DNA from: Thalassoglobus polymorphus
Lineage (GTDB): Bacteria; Planctomycetota; Planctomycetia; Planctomycetales; Planctomycetaceae
Length of the DNA: 64,000 bases
NCBI RefSeq assembly: GCF_007744255.1
Contig: NZ_CP036267.1
Coordinates: 4,692,001 to 4,756,000, forward strand
Direction of reading: 5' to 3'
Shown here: positions 54,344-63,830 of the stretch, one piece after another
Position numbering within the stretch: position 1 is the first letter of the stretch
How the letters are laid out: each line of letters opens with the position of its first letter
Position numbers and translations under genes: made by a program
Notes under the pieces: generated by a model
Databases searched by the model: none
Seen by the model: only the letters and a program-made list of their open reading frames with translations
Told to the model about the DNA's origin: nothing

Positions 54344-57304
54344 ATGAATCCGTTGATGATGAACTTTGCAATATTTGCTCAACAGAGCATTTCTGACGCC
54401 GAAGAAGTTGCCGAAGCCAGTTCCGGAGCAGGCTGGGGAACTTTTTTCCTTGTCGTCGGAATTTTGGTGCTCCCGTTTGTATTGGGGAGCCTGATCGCTA
54501 ACGCACTGAAGATGAAGGACCTGGCGACCCGCCTGAGTCTGGTATTCTTGGCACTCACGATGGCGATCTCCCCATTTGTGATGACAGTTTCCAATAACGA
54601 AAGCATCCTGAGTGCTATCGACTTGGGAATCGACCTTGCCGGCGGAACCAACATGGTTTTCGAAGTCGACAAGGAAGCAGCGAAAGCCGAAGACAAACAG
54701 ATCACCCCTGACCTGATGAACAAGATGGTCGAGAAGGTCAAGCTGCGAGTCAACCCGACCGGAACCGAAGAGGTCACCGTTCGTCGCGTTGGAGCGGACC
54801 GAATTGAAGTGATCATCCCCGGTGCCGATGCCGAACGCGTCAAGAAAGTGAAAGACCAGATTGTCTCTTTGGGAAATCTGGAATTTGCGATCCTCGCCAA
54901 CACTGTGTTGCACCAGGAACAAATTGCACTGGCAAACGATTCTAGTAATGTACGGGACAACAACGTTTATCTCGGACAAGACGTCGTCGCGATGTGGCGA
55001 CGATCTGCATTAGATCCCGATGGCGATCCCAAAATCAGCCCCGGAAGCGTTGACTCGACTGTTTACACTCGACAAGTCGAAGAAGACGGCAAATCAATCA
55101 CAGAATTTCTGGTTATCGTCCGCAAACAACGCATCACCGGTCGCTACCTGATCGGCGTTCGCGAAACCATCACTGACCAGGGACTCGCTGTTGGATTTAC
55201 ATTCAACGAGCGTGGCGGTTACCTGTTTGGTCAAGTGACTGGTGAATATCAGAAGCGAGACGGTGCCGGGTACAGCAACCACCTCGCAGTGCTTCTCGAC
55301 GGAACGATTCACTCGGCTCCCACAGTCAACGGCGTGATTACGACGACCGGTGTGATTGAAGGTAATTTCACTCAACCAGAGATTGACACTCTCGTCGGTG
55401 TTTTGAGTGCTGGAGCATTGGATGTTCCTCTTGTCGAAGAACCTGTCACCGAGTTCACAATCAGCGCGTTACTAGGTGAAGAAGTTCAGCGTAAAGGTTT
55501 TACAGCGATTGCACTTGCGTTGGCCGGTGTCTTCATCTTCACACTGGTCTACTACCGAAAAGCGGGGCTCATCGCAGACATCTGCCTGGCTCTGAACATT
55601 ATTCTCGTAATGGGAGCAATGTCGCTGATTGATGCGACATTCACACTTCCCGGATTGGCCGGTCTTGTGCTGACGATCGGGATGGCAGTCGATGCGAACG
55701 TGCTGATTTTCGAGCGTATGCGAGAAGAACAAGCTCGTGGATCAAGCATTCGCATGTCGATCAAAAACGGATTCGAAAAAGCCTTCTCAACCATTTTTGA
55801 TGCCAATATCACCACTCTTCTCACCGCAATCGTGCTCTATTACATCGGAACCGATCAAGTGAAGGGCTTCGCGGTCACGCTGTTCATCGGTATCTTGACC
55901 AGTATGTTCAGTGCCTTGTTTATTGGCCGGTTGATCTTTGAAATTGCCGAGCGCAAACATCTCTTCAAAGATCTGAAAATGATGAGTTTGATCGACCCTA
56001 AAGGGATCGACTTCCTTGGCAAAAAGAAACTTGCTGCAATGGCCTCCCTTGTGGTTATTGTAATCGGATTAATTGCGGTCGGAATGCGAGGAAGTGAAAA
56101 CCTCGATATCGATTTCCGGGGTGGTTCGATGGTCACGTTCCGCTTTCTCGGTGACGCTCCTGAAGTTTCTGAGGTTCGGGCAGCATTGGAACCCAAATTT
56201 GGTAACGACATTACACTGGAACAACTGACCGTTGTCGAAGAAGGCGTCTCCAACAAGCTCTACCGCTTGCGAACAGTCGTCGACGATACTGCACAAGTTT
56301 CTGCGAACATCAAGGAAGCTTTTGCAGAGGGACCGTACGAACTTGTTCAGCAACATGTCACCTTTGGTGAAGTCAAAGAGGTTGCTGCTCCAGTTGATGA
56401 AACGAAGCCTAAGATTGAACCTGAAGCAGAAGCAGAAGTCGCTGCCACTAAGCTGAACCGCGCTGTTGAAGTGACTCTTACTCAAGAAATGACACCTGCA
56501 GCATTAGCAGATCAAGCAGCCGGTCTTCTTCGTAAGATGAATTACGTTGATCCAGAAACCCTCGTCACTGGTGATACAGCTGATGACGAAAGTGTGAAAG
56601 TCAGCCAGGTCACTTTGACCTTCGACTCCTTCATTCCGGCGAATGACGTTGATCGTGTGCTTACTGACTTGAAAGTTGACCTGGAAAAAGACCCACACTT
56701 TGAAGAAATTAACACGTTCGATCAATCGGTCACCGGAGATGCGAAACTCGCGGCAATCACCGCGATGGGATTCAGCTTGCTGGCAATTGTCGCTTACCTA
56801 TGGGTGCGATTCCAACGAGTCACATTCGGACTGGCAGCCTGTGCTGCCCTGATTCACGACGTTCTGATTGTGTTGGGATTGGTCGCACTTGGAGCGTACC
56901 TGAGCGGAACACCGCTCAAAGCGATCTTCATGCTGGAAGACTTCAAAATCAACCTGCCGATCATTGCAGCCTTCTTGACGATTGTCGGTTACTCCTTGAA
57001 CGATACCATTGTTGTCTTCGACCGTATTCGTGAAGTTCGAGGTCGAAATCCTGCACTGACAGAGGCGATGGTCAACACAAGTTTGAACCAAACATTGTCA
57101 CGAACCATTTTGACCTCACTCACAACTTTGATCGTGGTCTTGATTCTGTACGTTCTGGGTGGCGAAGGAATTCACGGATTCGCTTACTGCTTAACCCTCG
57201 GAATTGTTGTCGGAACATATAGTTCGATTTACGTCGCCAGCCCAACCTTGGTCTGGTTGATGAATCGCGAACAGAAAAAAGCTGCTCCATCAACAACCAC
57301 ATAA
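54344..57304 (+). CDS. secDF: SecDF fused protein-export subunit
   Basis: 986 residues, SecD joined to SecF. It has GGAG and 8 bases before the ATG. SecD part: DLGIDLAGGTNMVFEV, periplasmic domain, then membrane helices with GMAVDANVLIFERMREE (about 425-480). SecF part: NLDIDFRGGSMVTFRF (about 585), a second long periplasmic insert and helices with VGYSLNDTIVVFDRIRE (about 875-905). It uses the proton gradient to pull preproteins across the membrane. An Ala/Glu-rich insert is present near 680-720. A strong terminator follows. Confidence 0.96.
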   Translation: MNPLMMNFAIFAQQSISDAEEVAEASSGAGWGTFFLVVGILVLPFVLGSLIANALKMKDLATRLSLVFLALTMAISPFVMTVSNNESILSAIDLGIDLAGGTNMVFEVDKEAAKAEDKQITPDLMNKMVEKVKLRVNPTGTEEVTVRRVGADRIEVIIPGADAERVKKVKDQIVSLGNLEFAILANTVLHQEQIALANDSSNVRDNNVYLGQDVVAMWRRSALDPDGDPKISPGSVDSTVYTRQVEEDGKSITEFLVIVRKQRITGRYLIGVRETITDQGLAVGFTFNERGGYLFGQVTGEYQKRDGAGYSNHLAVLLDGTIHSAPTVNGVITTTGVIEGNFTQPEIDTLVGVLSAGALDVPLVEEPVTEFTISALLGEEVQRKGFTAIALALAGVFIFTLVYYRKAGLIADICLALNIILVMGAMSLIDATFTLPGLAGLVLTIGMAVDANVLIFERMREEQARGSSIRMSIKNGFEKAFSTIFDANITTLLTAIVLYYIGTDQVKGFAVTLFIGILTSMFSALFIGRLIFEIAERKHLFKDLKMMSLIDPKGIDFLGKKKLAAMASLVVIVIGLIAVGMRGSENLDIDFRGGSMVTFRFLGDAPEVSEVRAALEPKFGNDITLEQLTVVEEGVSNKLYRLRTVVDDTAQVSANIKEAFAEGPYELVQQHVTFGEVKEVAAPVDETKPKIEPEAEAEVAATKLNRAVEVTLTQEMTPAALADQAAGLLRKMNYVDPETLVTGDTADDESVKVSQVTLTFDSFIPANDVDRVLTDLKVDLEKDPHFEEINTFDQSVTGDAKLAAITAMGFSLLAIVAYLWVRFQRVTFGLAACAALIHDVLIVLGLVALGAYLSGTPLKAIFMLEDFKINLPIIAAFLTIVGYSLNDTIVVFDRIREVRGRNPALTEAMVNTSLNQTLSRTILTSLTTLIVVLILYVLGGEGIHGFAYCLTLGIVVGTYSSIYVASPTLVWLMNREQKKAAPSTTT

Positions 57305-57377
57305 TTTTGACTGAAACTTTCACGGTTGAAGAAGAACGTCACTGGACGTTCCATTCACCGGAAGCGGTATAAACATC

Positions 57378-57414
57378 AGGTGAGGTGGTGGCTGACACGA
57401 CCTCACCTTTTTTT
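57378..57414 (+). terminator. Terminator of the tgt-yajC-secDF region
   Basis: AGGTGAGGT (57378-57386) and ACCTCACCT (57400-57408) form a perfect 9-bp stem, followed by seven T residues. It overlaps the edge of R1 copy J by one base. Confidence 0.9.
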
Positions 57415-57517
57415 AGAGCATTTTTAATGCTTGTCATGCCCAAGATCGTCATTTTCATGACTGCACAGGCTGCTCACCGCGAGGCAGAACGTTAAGACCA
57501 ATTTTTGATTTGCTCTA
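57414..57517 (+). repeat. R1 repeat copy J (104 bp, best-preserved ends)
   Basis: Exactly 104 bp, with perfect inverted ends TAGAGCA and TGCTCTA. The centre has TCATGCCCAAG, TTTTCATGACT, GCTCACCGCGAGGCAG and AAGACCAATTT. It lies between the secDF terminator and the ASCH gene, whose ATG begins 3 bp after it. Confidence 0.85.
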
Positions 57518-57520
57518 GCA

Positions 57521-57967
57521 ATGCAACATCCCATACAAGATCGGATTGCGTTGGGAGTCCAACAGCCTTGGGCAGAACTGATCCTGCAAGGAATCAAAAC
57601 TGTCGAAGTCCGAAATGTCCCTGTTGGAATGCGGACCACAGTTTACCTGTACAGTTCGCGAAAACGTTCCAAATTCCCTGATGCAGACGTTGCTGTGAAG
57701 TCGAATGGCATCGACCTTCAAACTCTTGCATATGGTCGAATTGTCGGTTCCGTCGACATTGTTGACTGTCAGCCCTGTTCCCCTGAAGATGCCGTTTCAG
57801 CATGTGTTTCCTGGGAACTCATGCAAGGCCGATACAGTTGGAAACTGGAAAACCCAGTTCGCTGCCCATTACCTATTGAACCGAGATACATTCCTTATGG
57901 AATGTGGTTTTACCCCTTCAAACCACGAGTGATCACTTCCCGTGACCGACGAAACAAACTCTCCTGA
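57521..57967 (+). CDS. ASCH-domain protein
   Basis: 148 residues. ASCH domains are RNA-binding and related to PUA; some act as tRNA/RNA-processing or amidohydrolase enzymes. Seen: ALGVQQPWAELILQGIKTVEVRN (start of the fold), YLYSSRKRS, YGRIVGSVDIVDC and YSWKLENPVRC. The ATG follows R1 copy J by 3 bp and has no ribosome site. It overlaps the next gene by 26 bp in another frame, so co-translation is likely. Confidence 0.82.
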   Translation: MQHPIQDRIALGVQQPWAELILQGIKTVEVRNVPVGMRTTVYLYSSRKRSKFPDADVAVKSNGIDLQTLAYGRIVGSVDIVDCQPCSPEDAVSACVSWELMQGRYSWKLENPVRCPLPIEPRYIPYGMWFYPFKPRVITSRDRRNKLS

Positions 57968-59192
57968 TCTTCACCTTGTTGCCACCGCTGCCTTCGGACT
58001 GGAAGCCATCGTTGTTCGCGAACTCGCGGACTTGGGCTATCATGAAACCCGGGTTGAAGATGGTCGTGTTCATTTTCACGCTCCACTCTCTGCGATCTGC
58101 CGAGCCAATATCTGGCTACGCTGTGCGGAACGCGTCCAGGTTGTCATCGGTGAATTCCCCGCGAAAGACTTCGACGAACTCTTCGACAACGTAAAGATTC
58201 TGCCCTGGGAAGAGTGGTTGCCAGTCGATGCCAAATTCCCGGTTCATGCAAATTGCGTTCGTTCGGAAATCAACAGCCCGATGAACGTTCAGCGAATGGT
58301 CAAACGTTCCGTCGTTGAGCGAATGCGTAAAATCTATTTGCGACATCGATTTGCGGAAGATGGAAACGAATACTCCATCGACGTGAATATCATGCGCGAC
58401 AATGTGTTACTCACACTGGACACCACCGGAGATGGTCTTCACAAACGAGGGTATCGCCAACTGGTCGGACTTGCCCCCTTGCGTGAAACAATCGCGGCAG
58501 CTTTGGTCAAGTTGAGTTACTGGAAAGAGAATCGATTGCTCGTCGATCCGTTTTGTGGGTCAGGCACAATTCCGATTGAAGCAGCGATGATCGGTCGCAA
58601 TATTGCACCTGGACACAACCGAAGTTTCTCCGCAGAGAACTGGCCGCAAGTCCCAGCGACTTTGTGGACACAAACTCGTCAAGAGGCACGCGATCTTGTA
58701 AAGCCACCACTTTCAATGCAGATCATCGCACGTGATCGCGATCCTAAAATGACGAAAATTGCCAAGGTCAACGCTCGTGGGTCGGGTGTTTTCTCTGAGA
58801 TTCTTTTCGAGACGAAAGACTTCGTCGCCTTTCCAACAAATCGTGATCATGGCTGTACGATATGCAATCCCCCCTACGGAGAGCGAATCGGCGAACGTGA
58901 TGAAGTTCGTCAGTTACATCAGGACATGGGCGAGCTGCTTCGTCCTTTGGACACTTGGTCGCATTACATCTTCACGGGCGCCGAAAACTTTGAGCGAGAG
59001 TTCGGACAACACGCAGACCGCCGGAGAAAGATCTTCAACGCCCGCATCCCTTGTACCTACTTCCAATATCTCGGGCCGAGGCCACCTGAAAGCTCCGACG
59101 AAATCCACCTCGAAGGTTCACAAGAACCAACAGCCTCACAAGAATCGACCGGGACGCCGACACCTATGGATGTTCCAGACGACAAGGATTGA
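57942..59192 (+). CDS. THUMP-containing 23S rRNA methyltransferase (RlmL-like)
   Basis: 416 residues, start GTG at 57942. N-terminal RlmL ferredoxin-like/THUMP region (about 1-165, VATAAFGLEAIVVRELADLGY, RWVHAPL-type strand), then the class I SAM domain (about 170-390) with the SAM loop LVDPFCGSGTIPIEAA and the N6/N2 motif NPPYGERIG. It resembles YpsC/RlmL enzymes that methylate guanine N2 in 23S rRNA. The RlmK half of E. coli RlmKL is not present. The last about 30 residues are acidic and low complexity. Confidence 0.9.
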   Translation: MTDETNSPDLHLVATAAFGLEAIVVRELADLGYHETRVEDGRVHFHAPLSAICRANIWLRCAERVQVVIGEFPAKDFDELFDNVKILPWEEWLPVDAKFPVHANCVRSEINSPMNVQRMVKRSVVERMRKIYLRHRFAEDGNEYSIDVNIMRDNVLLTLDTTGDGLHKRGYRQLVGLAPLRETIAAALVKLSYWKENRLLVDPFCGSGTIPIEAAMIGRNIAPGHNRSFSAENWPQVPATLWTQTRQEARDLVKPPLSMQIIARDRDPKMTKIAKVNARGSGVFSEILFETKDFVAFPTNRDHGCTICNPPYGERIGERDEVRQLHQDMGELLRPLDTWSHYIFTGAENFEREFGQHADRRRKIFNARIPCTYFQYLGPRPPESSDEIHLEGSQEPTASQESTGTPTPMDVPDDKD

Positions 59193-59437
59193 GGCTTTGC
59201 TCGTGTTCTTGCGCGTCTGAAATGGGGTCAATCTTCTTTGCTTCAGCGCTCCGAGTTAACTGGAGTCGTATGAAGTTTTACGCTCATGACTTGTCTTATC
59301 GAGCCAAAGGACCACAATAAACGGACACAGGTAAATTGATTCCGTCGACAAGTATGCTCATGATGAAATAGCTCGAGCCATCTTGAGCTGAATCATTCTT
59401 ATCGCTATCGCAAGGAACTCACTGGCAGGCCATTTGT

Positions 59438-60799
59438 ATGCGATCCCCACTCCGACAAGGTCAAGTTTCATTGCCGGGGATAGCGTTTATGCTCATCGGG
59501 CTGACCCTGGTCATCTTTGAAATGCAAACAGGGTTCCTGCTGGACCGGATTGGCATGACCGGTCGGATCATTGTTTTCTTCTGCGGGACAGGGTTCTCTG
59601 TCTGGGGACTGAAAGAGGTCATCGCCGGCTTTCTTCCCGGGCTGTCAAAAAAAGGCTACAGCTTCAAACTGCCTCTCGTTGGAATCGTTTATCTTGTCAT
59701 CATGTGCATTCTGTTTATCGGCTCACTCGTTGGCCGGAACAATCTGCTACTCATGGTCTTTGCGTGCATGGCTGGCCCGTTCGTCATGAACGGTTGGATT
59801 ACATTTACGATGCTCAGGCTTCTCAATGTCTCTCGCGTTTTACCTGAACGGGTGATGGCTGGGGAAACGTTTACGACATCGATCTTTTTTGAAAACCGCA
59901 AATCCTGGCTTACAGTCTGGCTGATGACTGTTCATGACGCGGTCACCAAAGGAGATGGCTGGATGTCTCCAGAAGTGCTGTTCGTCCGTGTTCCGGCGGG
60001 ATCGCAACGGCAAGGGCATTATCAAATTCGCGTGCGGGATCGCGGACGGTATCAGTTCGGTCCCGTAAGAGTGACAACACAATTTCCCCTTGGTTTGGTA
60101 GAACGGGGAAATCGGCTGGATGAATTTGAAGAGTTGCTTGTCTATCCCCGAATCGGTCATTTGAAAACAGAATGGCGAAGACTGCTTCAAAATTCGACGG
60201 AGCTCGTCAGCGATGTCCGGACGATGGGCGGTCCTTTCAACGACGAGATGAGTCAGCTGCGTGAGTACCGACAGGGCGACGACCCTCGCATGATTCACTG
60301 GCGAACTTCGGCACGCGTTGATGAACTTATCGTGTGCGAATATGACGAAAGCCGAGACCGAAACCTGTTGCTGATTATTGATGGGTGGATTGAAGAGAAT
60401 GCTGACCAAGCTGACTTCGAGAGAGGGCTGAGGTTTGCGACAACGGTTTGCATGGATCACTTACGAAATAGTCGAGAATCCTCACTGGCAGTGAAACTGG
60501 CAGCTAATGAAAGATTCTTCTGGCGGGGCGATCAGGGAGAAGGACAAATCGATAATTTGCTCGATGCCTTCGCCGTCGCACAGCCCACTTCGAAAATGAC
60601 GACCGATCAACTGTTGGACGGCCTTGCAGAAGGAGCAACGTCGAATCGACGAGTTGTGATTGTCACCTCTCGCTCTGAAGAGATTCGAGAAGCTATTCAG
60701 CGATCTTCGGATGTTCGGCTCTATGAAGCACAAATTTACGGAACATCTCGCGAGGATCTCTCTGCAATTTTTGAAGAAGCGGAGGAGACTTCCGCATGA
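59438..60799 (+). CDS. DUF58 membrane protein
   Basis: 453 residues. Two membrane helices near 40-65 and 80-110 precede a cytoplasmic-type DUF58 domain with the conserved LREYRQGDDPRMIHWRTSAR (about 275-295) and a vWA-like Asp-rich fold after it (LLLIIDGW). DUF58 proteins usually accompany a MoxR ATPase and a transglutaminase; only the transglutaminase is found here. It overlaps the next gene by ATGA. Confidence 0.88.
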   Translation: MRSPLRQGQVSLPGIAFMLIGLTLVIFEMQTGFLLDRIGMTGRIIVFFCGTGFSVWGLKEVIAGFLPGLSKKGYSFKLPLVGIVYLVIMCILFIGSLVGRNNLLLMVFACMAGPFVMNGWITFTMLRLLNVSRVLPERVMAGETFTTSIFFENRKSWLTVWLMTVHDAVTKGDGWMSPEVLFVRVPAGSQRQGHYQIRVRDRGRYQFGPVRVTTQFPLGLVERGNRLDEFEELLVYPRIGHLKTEWRRLLQNSTELVSDVRTMGGPFNDEMSQLREYRQGDDPRMIHWRTSARVDELIVCEYDESRDRNLLLIIDGWIEENADQADFERGLRFATTVCMDHLRNSRESSLAVKLAANERFFWRGDQGEGQIDNLLDAFAVAQPTSKMTTDQLLDGLAEGATSNRRVVIVTSRSEEIREAIQRSSDVRLYEAQIYGTSREDLSAIFEEAEETSA

Positions 60800-63042
60800 A
60801 AAACATCCTCCATATCAGCTTGACGATCTTACTCTCGTTGTCTGGGATCACCTTTGCAATTGCCGAAGGAAGCCCGCTGGCTGGGCTCTCGTTGATTATC
60901 GCACTGGCGACCCTGTTCTTTGTTGATCTCGAAGAAGTCTTTTCGGTTCCACCTTGGATTGCGAACAGCCTGGGACTTTTGGCGTTTGTCCTCGCCGGAC
61001 GAGAGTTCTTCAGTGGGGAACTTGAAGCAAGACTGCTCGCGGGTGGGCACCTCATTGTCTATTTAACCTGGGTCTTTCTTGTCCAGAAGAAAAAAGTGCG
61101 TCACTTCTGGTGGCTTTGCGCGCTCAGCATTTTGCAAGTCGCAACAGCATCCGTACTCACGGACGACATTTGGTTTGGATTTGCACTCGTTTTGTATTCC
61201 TTCGTGGCAACATGGACGCTTTCAGTCTTCCTGCTGTATCGTTCAACACTTCTGAATGATGCAGGCTCTGAACAAGATGCTGATCTTGGTTCAACGTTTG
61301 TTGTGGGTGATTCCTGGAAGGGCATTTCGCGAGATGTCGATCATCGGTTACTCAGCTGGCGATTCATCACAATCAACGGCACAATGACTTGTCTGGGGCT
61401 CTTTCTCAGCTTTCTGTTTTTTGTGTTCACGCCTCGAATCTGGATCGGTCAGTTTTCTTTTCTTTCCGATGAAGCCATGTCAAGACAGGCTCTCACCGGG
61501 TTTACCGAAGAGGTCAGCCTGGGAGACATGGGCGAAATCATGGAGAGTGATGAAGTTGTCGTGGAGCTACAATTAGTCCACCCAACTTCCGATCGTGCTT
61601 TCACCCCTAAAGAATACGACGCCTATCTTGGAGCTGAGCCACTGTTTCGTGGAACGGTCATGGAGATTTACGAAAAAGGTCGGTGGAAACAATTCCCGGG
61701 ACGGAACTCACAACGATTCTATTCCTCATCCCGCGACGAAGGGGTGATTCAAAAATTCAAAGTCCATGCGATCGGTTCCGACGCTCTATTCACTTTTGGA
61801 AATGCGTACTACGCCAAAGCGTTCGGCCGTAAGGAACGAGTCATTCGAGAGCGTTTCTCAAATGAGCTAAAACGTGGCTCAGAGACTCCTTTGACTCACT
61901 CATTTGAATATGAAGTGCAAGCCAGCCAAGGACCATACACGCCGCAGTCTCTGTATTACTATCGATACTACATGAGGGACCTGGACACATTTCCAGCCAA
62001 CATGTCTCGCACGGCTGAACTCGCTGAATCCATCGTTGAGCCTGCCGAGACGGATTTGGAGAAGGCAGATCTGCTTCAGAACTACTTCATGAACGCAGAT
62101 GAATTTAGCTACTCCCTTAACCTAAGTATTCAAGATGCAAGCATCGATCCGATTGAAGATTTTCTGTTCAATCGAAAGAGTGGACATTGCGAATACTATG
62201 CATCCTCCATGGTGATGATGCTCCGTGCTGTCGGAATTCCATCTCGTGTTGTCGGCGGATTTAAGGGTGGAAAATACGACAAGTCGACCAAGTCGTATCT
62301 GATCCAGCAATTCCATGCTCACAGTTGGGTGGAGGCCTACATTGACGAGCAGTGGTACACATTCGATCCAACACCCGCAACACGCAGCCTCTCTGTTCAG
62401 GCACAAGAAGAATCGTCTGCTTCATTCCTGAAAGGAGTCAAATCGAAAGCCCTCAACCTCTGGACAACCGGAACAACACTTTCCCAACGCCAGCAGCGAA
62501 CGATGATCTACGACCCCATTCAAGAATTCGGCATGGAGACTTGGGGGCACGCCAAAAATATTGTCCAGGGTCGAACCTCAAGCCTTAAAGGCCTTCTGGA
62601 TTTTTTAAAGTCTCCGGAGAAGTGGTTCAGCTTGCAAGGTGGCTTTTTTGCTTTCATCCTGATGTTGCTTGCAAGCGGAGTTGTCTGGTTGACGAAGCGA
62701 GTTTTACCGGTGATCAAAAAAATCCGGGCACAGTCACTCGCAGTCTCTCGCAGACGAGAGCAAGTTGAATTTTATGATCGATTCCTGAAAATCCTCAGTC
62801 GACATGGAATTCAACAAAGTCCGACTCAAACTGCACGTGAATTTGTGAACAGCTCTCTCGTGGAATTAAAGCCAAAACTTCAAAGCCAAGGTCTTGAAGG
62901 TTGGCCAGTTGAGCTTGTCTCCGCTTTCTACGATGTCCGTTTTGGAGGCCTCGAACTGCCCGCCCCCCTCGCAAGTGAAATCGATCAGAGACTCACATTG
63001 CTAGAGAACTGTTTAGAAGAACAGAAAGAGAAACCCAAGTGA
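60796..63042 (+). CDS. TgpA-type membrane transglutaminase-like protein
   Basis: 748 residues. The start has GGAGGAGA upstream and overlaps the DUF58 stop. The N-terminal half (DUF3488 type) has five or six membrane helices (about 1-220). The transglutaminase core near 460-525 keeps its triad: Cys in SGHCEYYAS, His in FHAHSWVEAY and Asp in FDPTPAT. A single membrane helix (about 620-640) and a DUF4129-like C-terminal helical domain follow. Presumed periplasmic enzyme; substrate unknown. It forms an operon with DUF58 and a CPBP protease. Confidence 0.9.
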   Translation: MKNILHISLTILLSLSGITFAIAEGSPLAGLSLIIALATLFFVDLEEVFSVPPWIANSLGLLAFVLAGREFFSGELEARLLAGGHLIVYLTWVFLVQKKKVRHFWWLCALSILQVATASVLTDDIWFGFALVLYSFVATWTLSVFLLYRSTLLNDAGSEQDADLGSTFVVGDSWKGISRDVDHRLLSWRFITINGTMTCLGLFLSFLFFVFTPRIWIGQFSFLSDEAMSRQALTGFTEEVSLGDMGEIMESDEVVVELQLVHPTSDRAFTPKEYDAYLGAEPLFRGTVMEIYEKGRWKQFPGRNSQRFYSSSRDEGVIQKFKVHAIGSDALFTFGNAYYAKAFGRKERVIRERFSNELKRGSETPLTHSFEYEVQASQGPYTPQSLYYYRYYMRDLDTFPANMSRTAELAESIVEPAETDLEKADLLQNYFMNADEFSYSLNLSIQDASIDPIEDFLFNRKSGHCEYYASSMVMMLRAVGIPSRVVGGFKGGKYDKSTKSYLIQQFHAHSWVEAYIDEQWYTFDPTPATRSLSVQAQEESSASFLKGVKSKALNLWTTGTTLSQRQQRTMIYDPIQEFGMETWGHAKNIVQGRTSSLKGLLDFLKSPEKWFSLQGGFFAFILMLLASGVVWLTKRVLPVIKKIRAQSLAVSRRREQVEFYDRFLKILSRHGIQQSPTQTAREFVNSSLVELKPKLQSQGLEGWPVELVSAFYDVRFGGLELPAPLASEIDQRLTLLENCLEEQKEKPK

Positions 63043-63620
63043 CGCTGAATTCAAGAGAAGACTTCCTGACATTCACGGGTCTCTTCCTGTTCGTCATGCT
63101 GAGTATCACACTGCTCGTTGCACACTGGGCTGAAGTTCCTTTAACCACGCAAGTGCATTGGTCGACGCGGGATTTCGGCATCGGATGTATCGCTGCGCTG
63201 GGAATGTTTCTCTCATTCAGCTGGCTCAGTTCGCTCCGAGATTTGGCCGCAGATGCTCTCGGCGCATCCCTGGCTCAGTGCCGTTTGTACGATTTAGTTT
63301 TGATGGCAATTCTGGTCGGGATTGTAGAAGAATTCCTGTTTCGCGGTCTTCTTGAACAATGGATTGCCCGCTGGAACCCAATCGGCGCCTTCATTATTAC
63401 GAATGTTATCTTTGGGCTACTGCATGCGATCTCGCCGCTGTACGCGATCATGGCAGCGATTTTAGGTGGCATTTTGAGTCTGCTCACCTGGTGGGTCGGC
63501 GACTTCAATCTGCTTCGGCCGATTGTCGCTCACGCGATTTATGATCTCATTGGTTTTGTGCTTATTGCAGAGGAGTATCGTAAAAAACAAAACGACGCAG
63601 AAACCACAGATATCCTTTAA
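63039..63620 (+). CDS. CPBP-family intramembrane metalloprotease
   Basis: 193 residues with about five membrane helices. The start is GTG at 63039, which overlaps the stop of the preceding gene (GTGA). The active-site motif VEEFLFRGLLEQ (about 98-108) has two Glu and an Arg; FGLLHA (about 128-133) supplies the first His and VAHAIYD (about 168-174) the second. The Rce1/CPBP family cleaves or binds within membranes. Its substrate is unknown; it is the last gene of the DUF58-transglutaminase operon. Confidence 0.88.
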   Translation: MTLNSREDFLTFTGLFLFVMLSITLLVAHWAEVPLTTQVHWSTRDFGIGCIAALGMFLSFSWLSSLRDLAADALGASLAQCRLYDLVLMAILVGIVEEFLFRGLLEQWIARWNPIGAFIITNVIFGLLHAISPLYAIMAAILGGILSLLTWWVGDFNLLRPIVAHAIYDLIGFVLIAEEYRKKQNDAETTDIL

Positions 63621-63830
63621 CTTCAGCAGAGAAGCAATCATTCAGATGGAAGTCGCATCAGAATCTCTCGTCCGGCGACTTCACTCACCATCAAGAAATT
63701 TCCCCCCCACGCGACCTGTCCCAGAGAAGCATTAAAACAGGGAGCACGCCAGCCACGTCCGGGAACATCGCTGAGCCAACTTTGAACCAACGTTGAGACG
63801 ATTCAAATTGCTACCGCAGCCTTATTAGTT

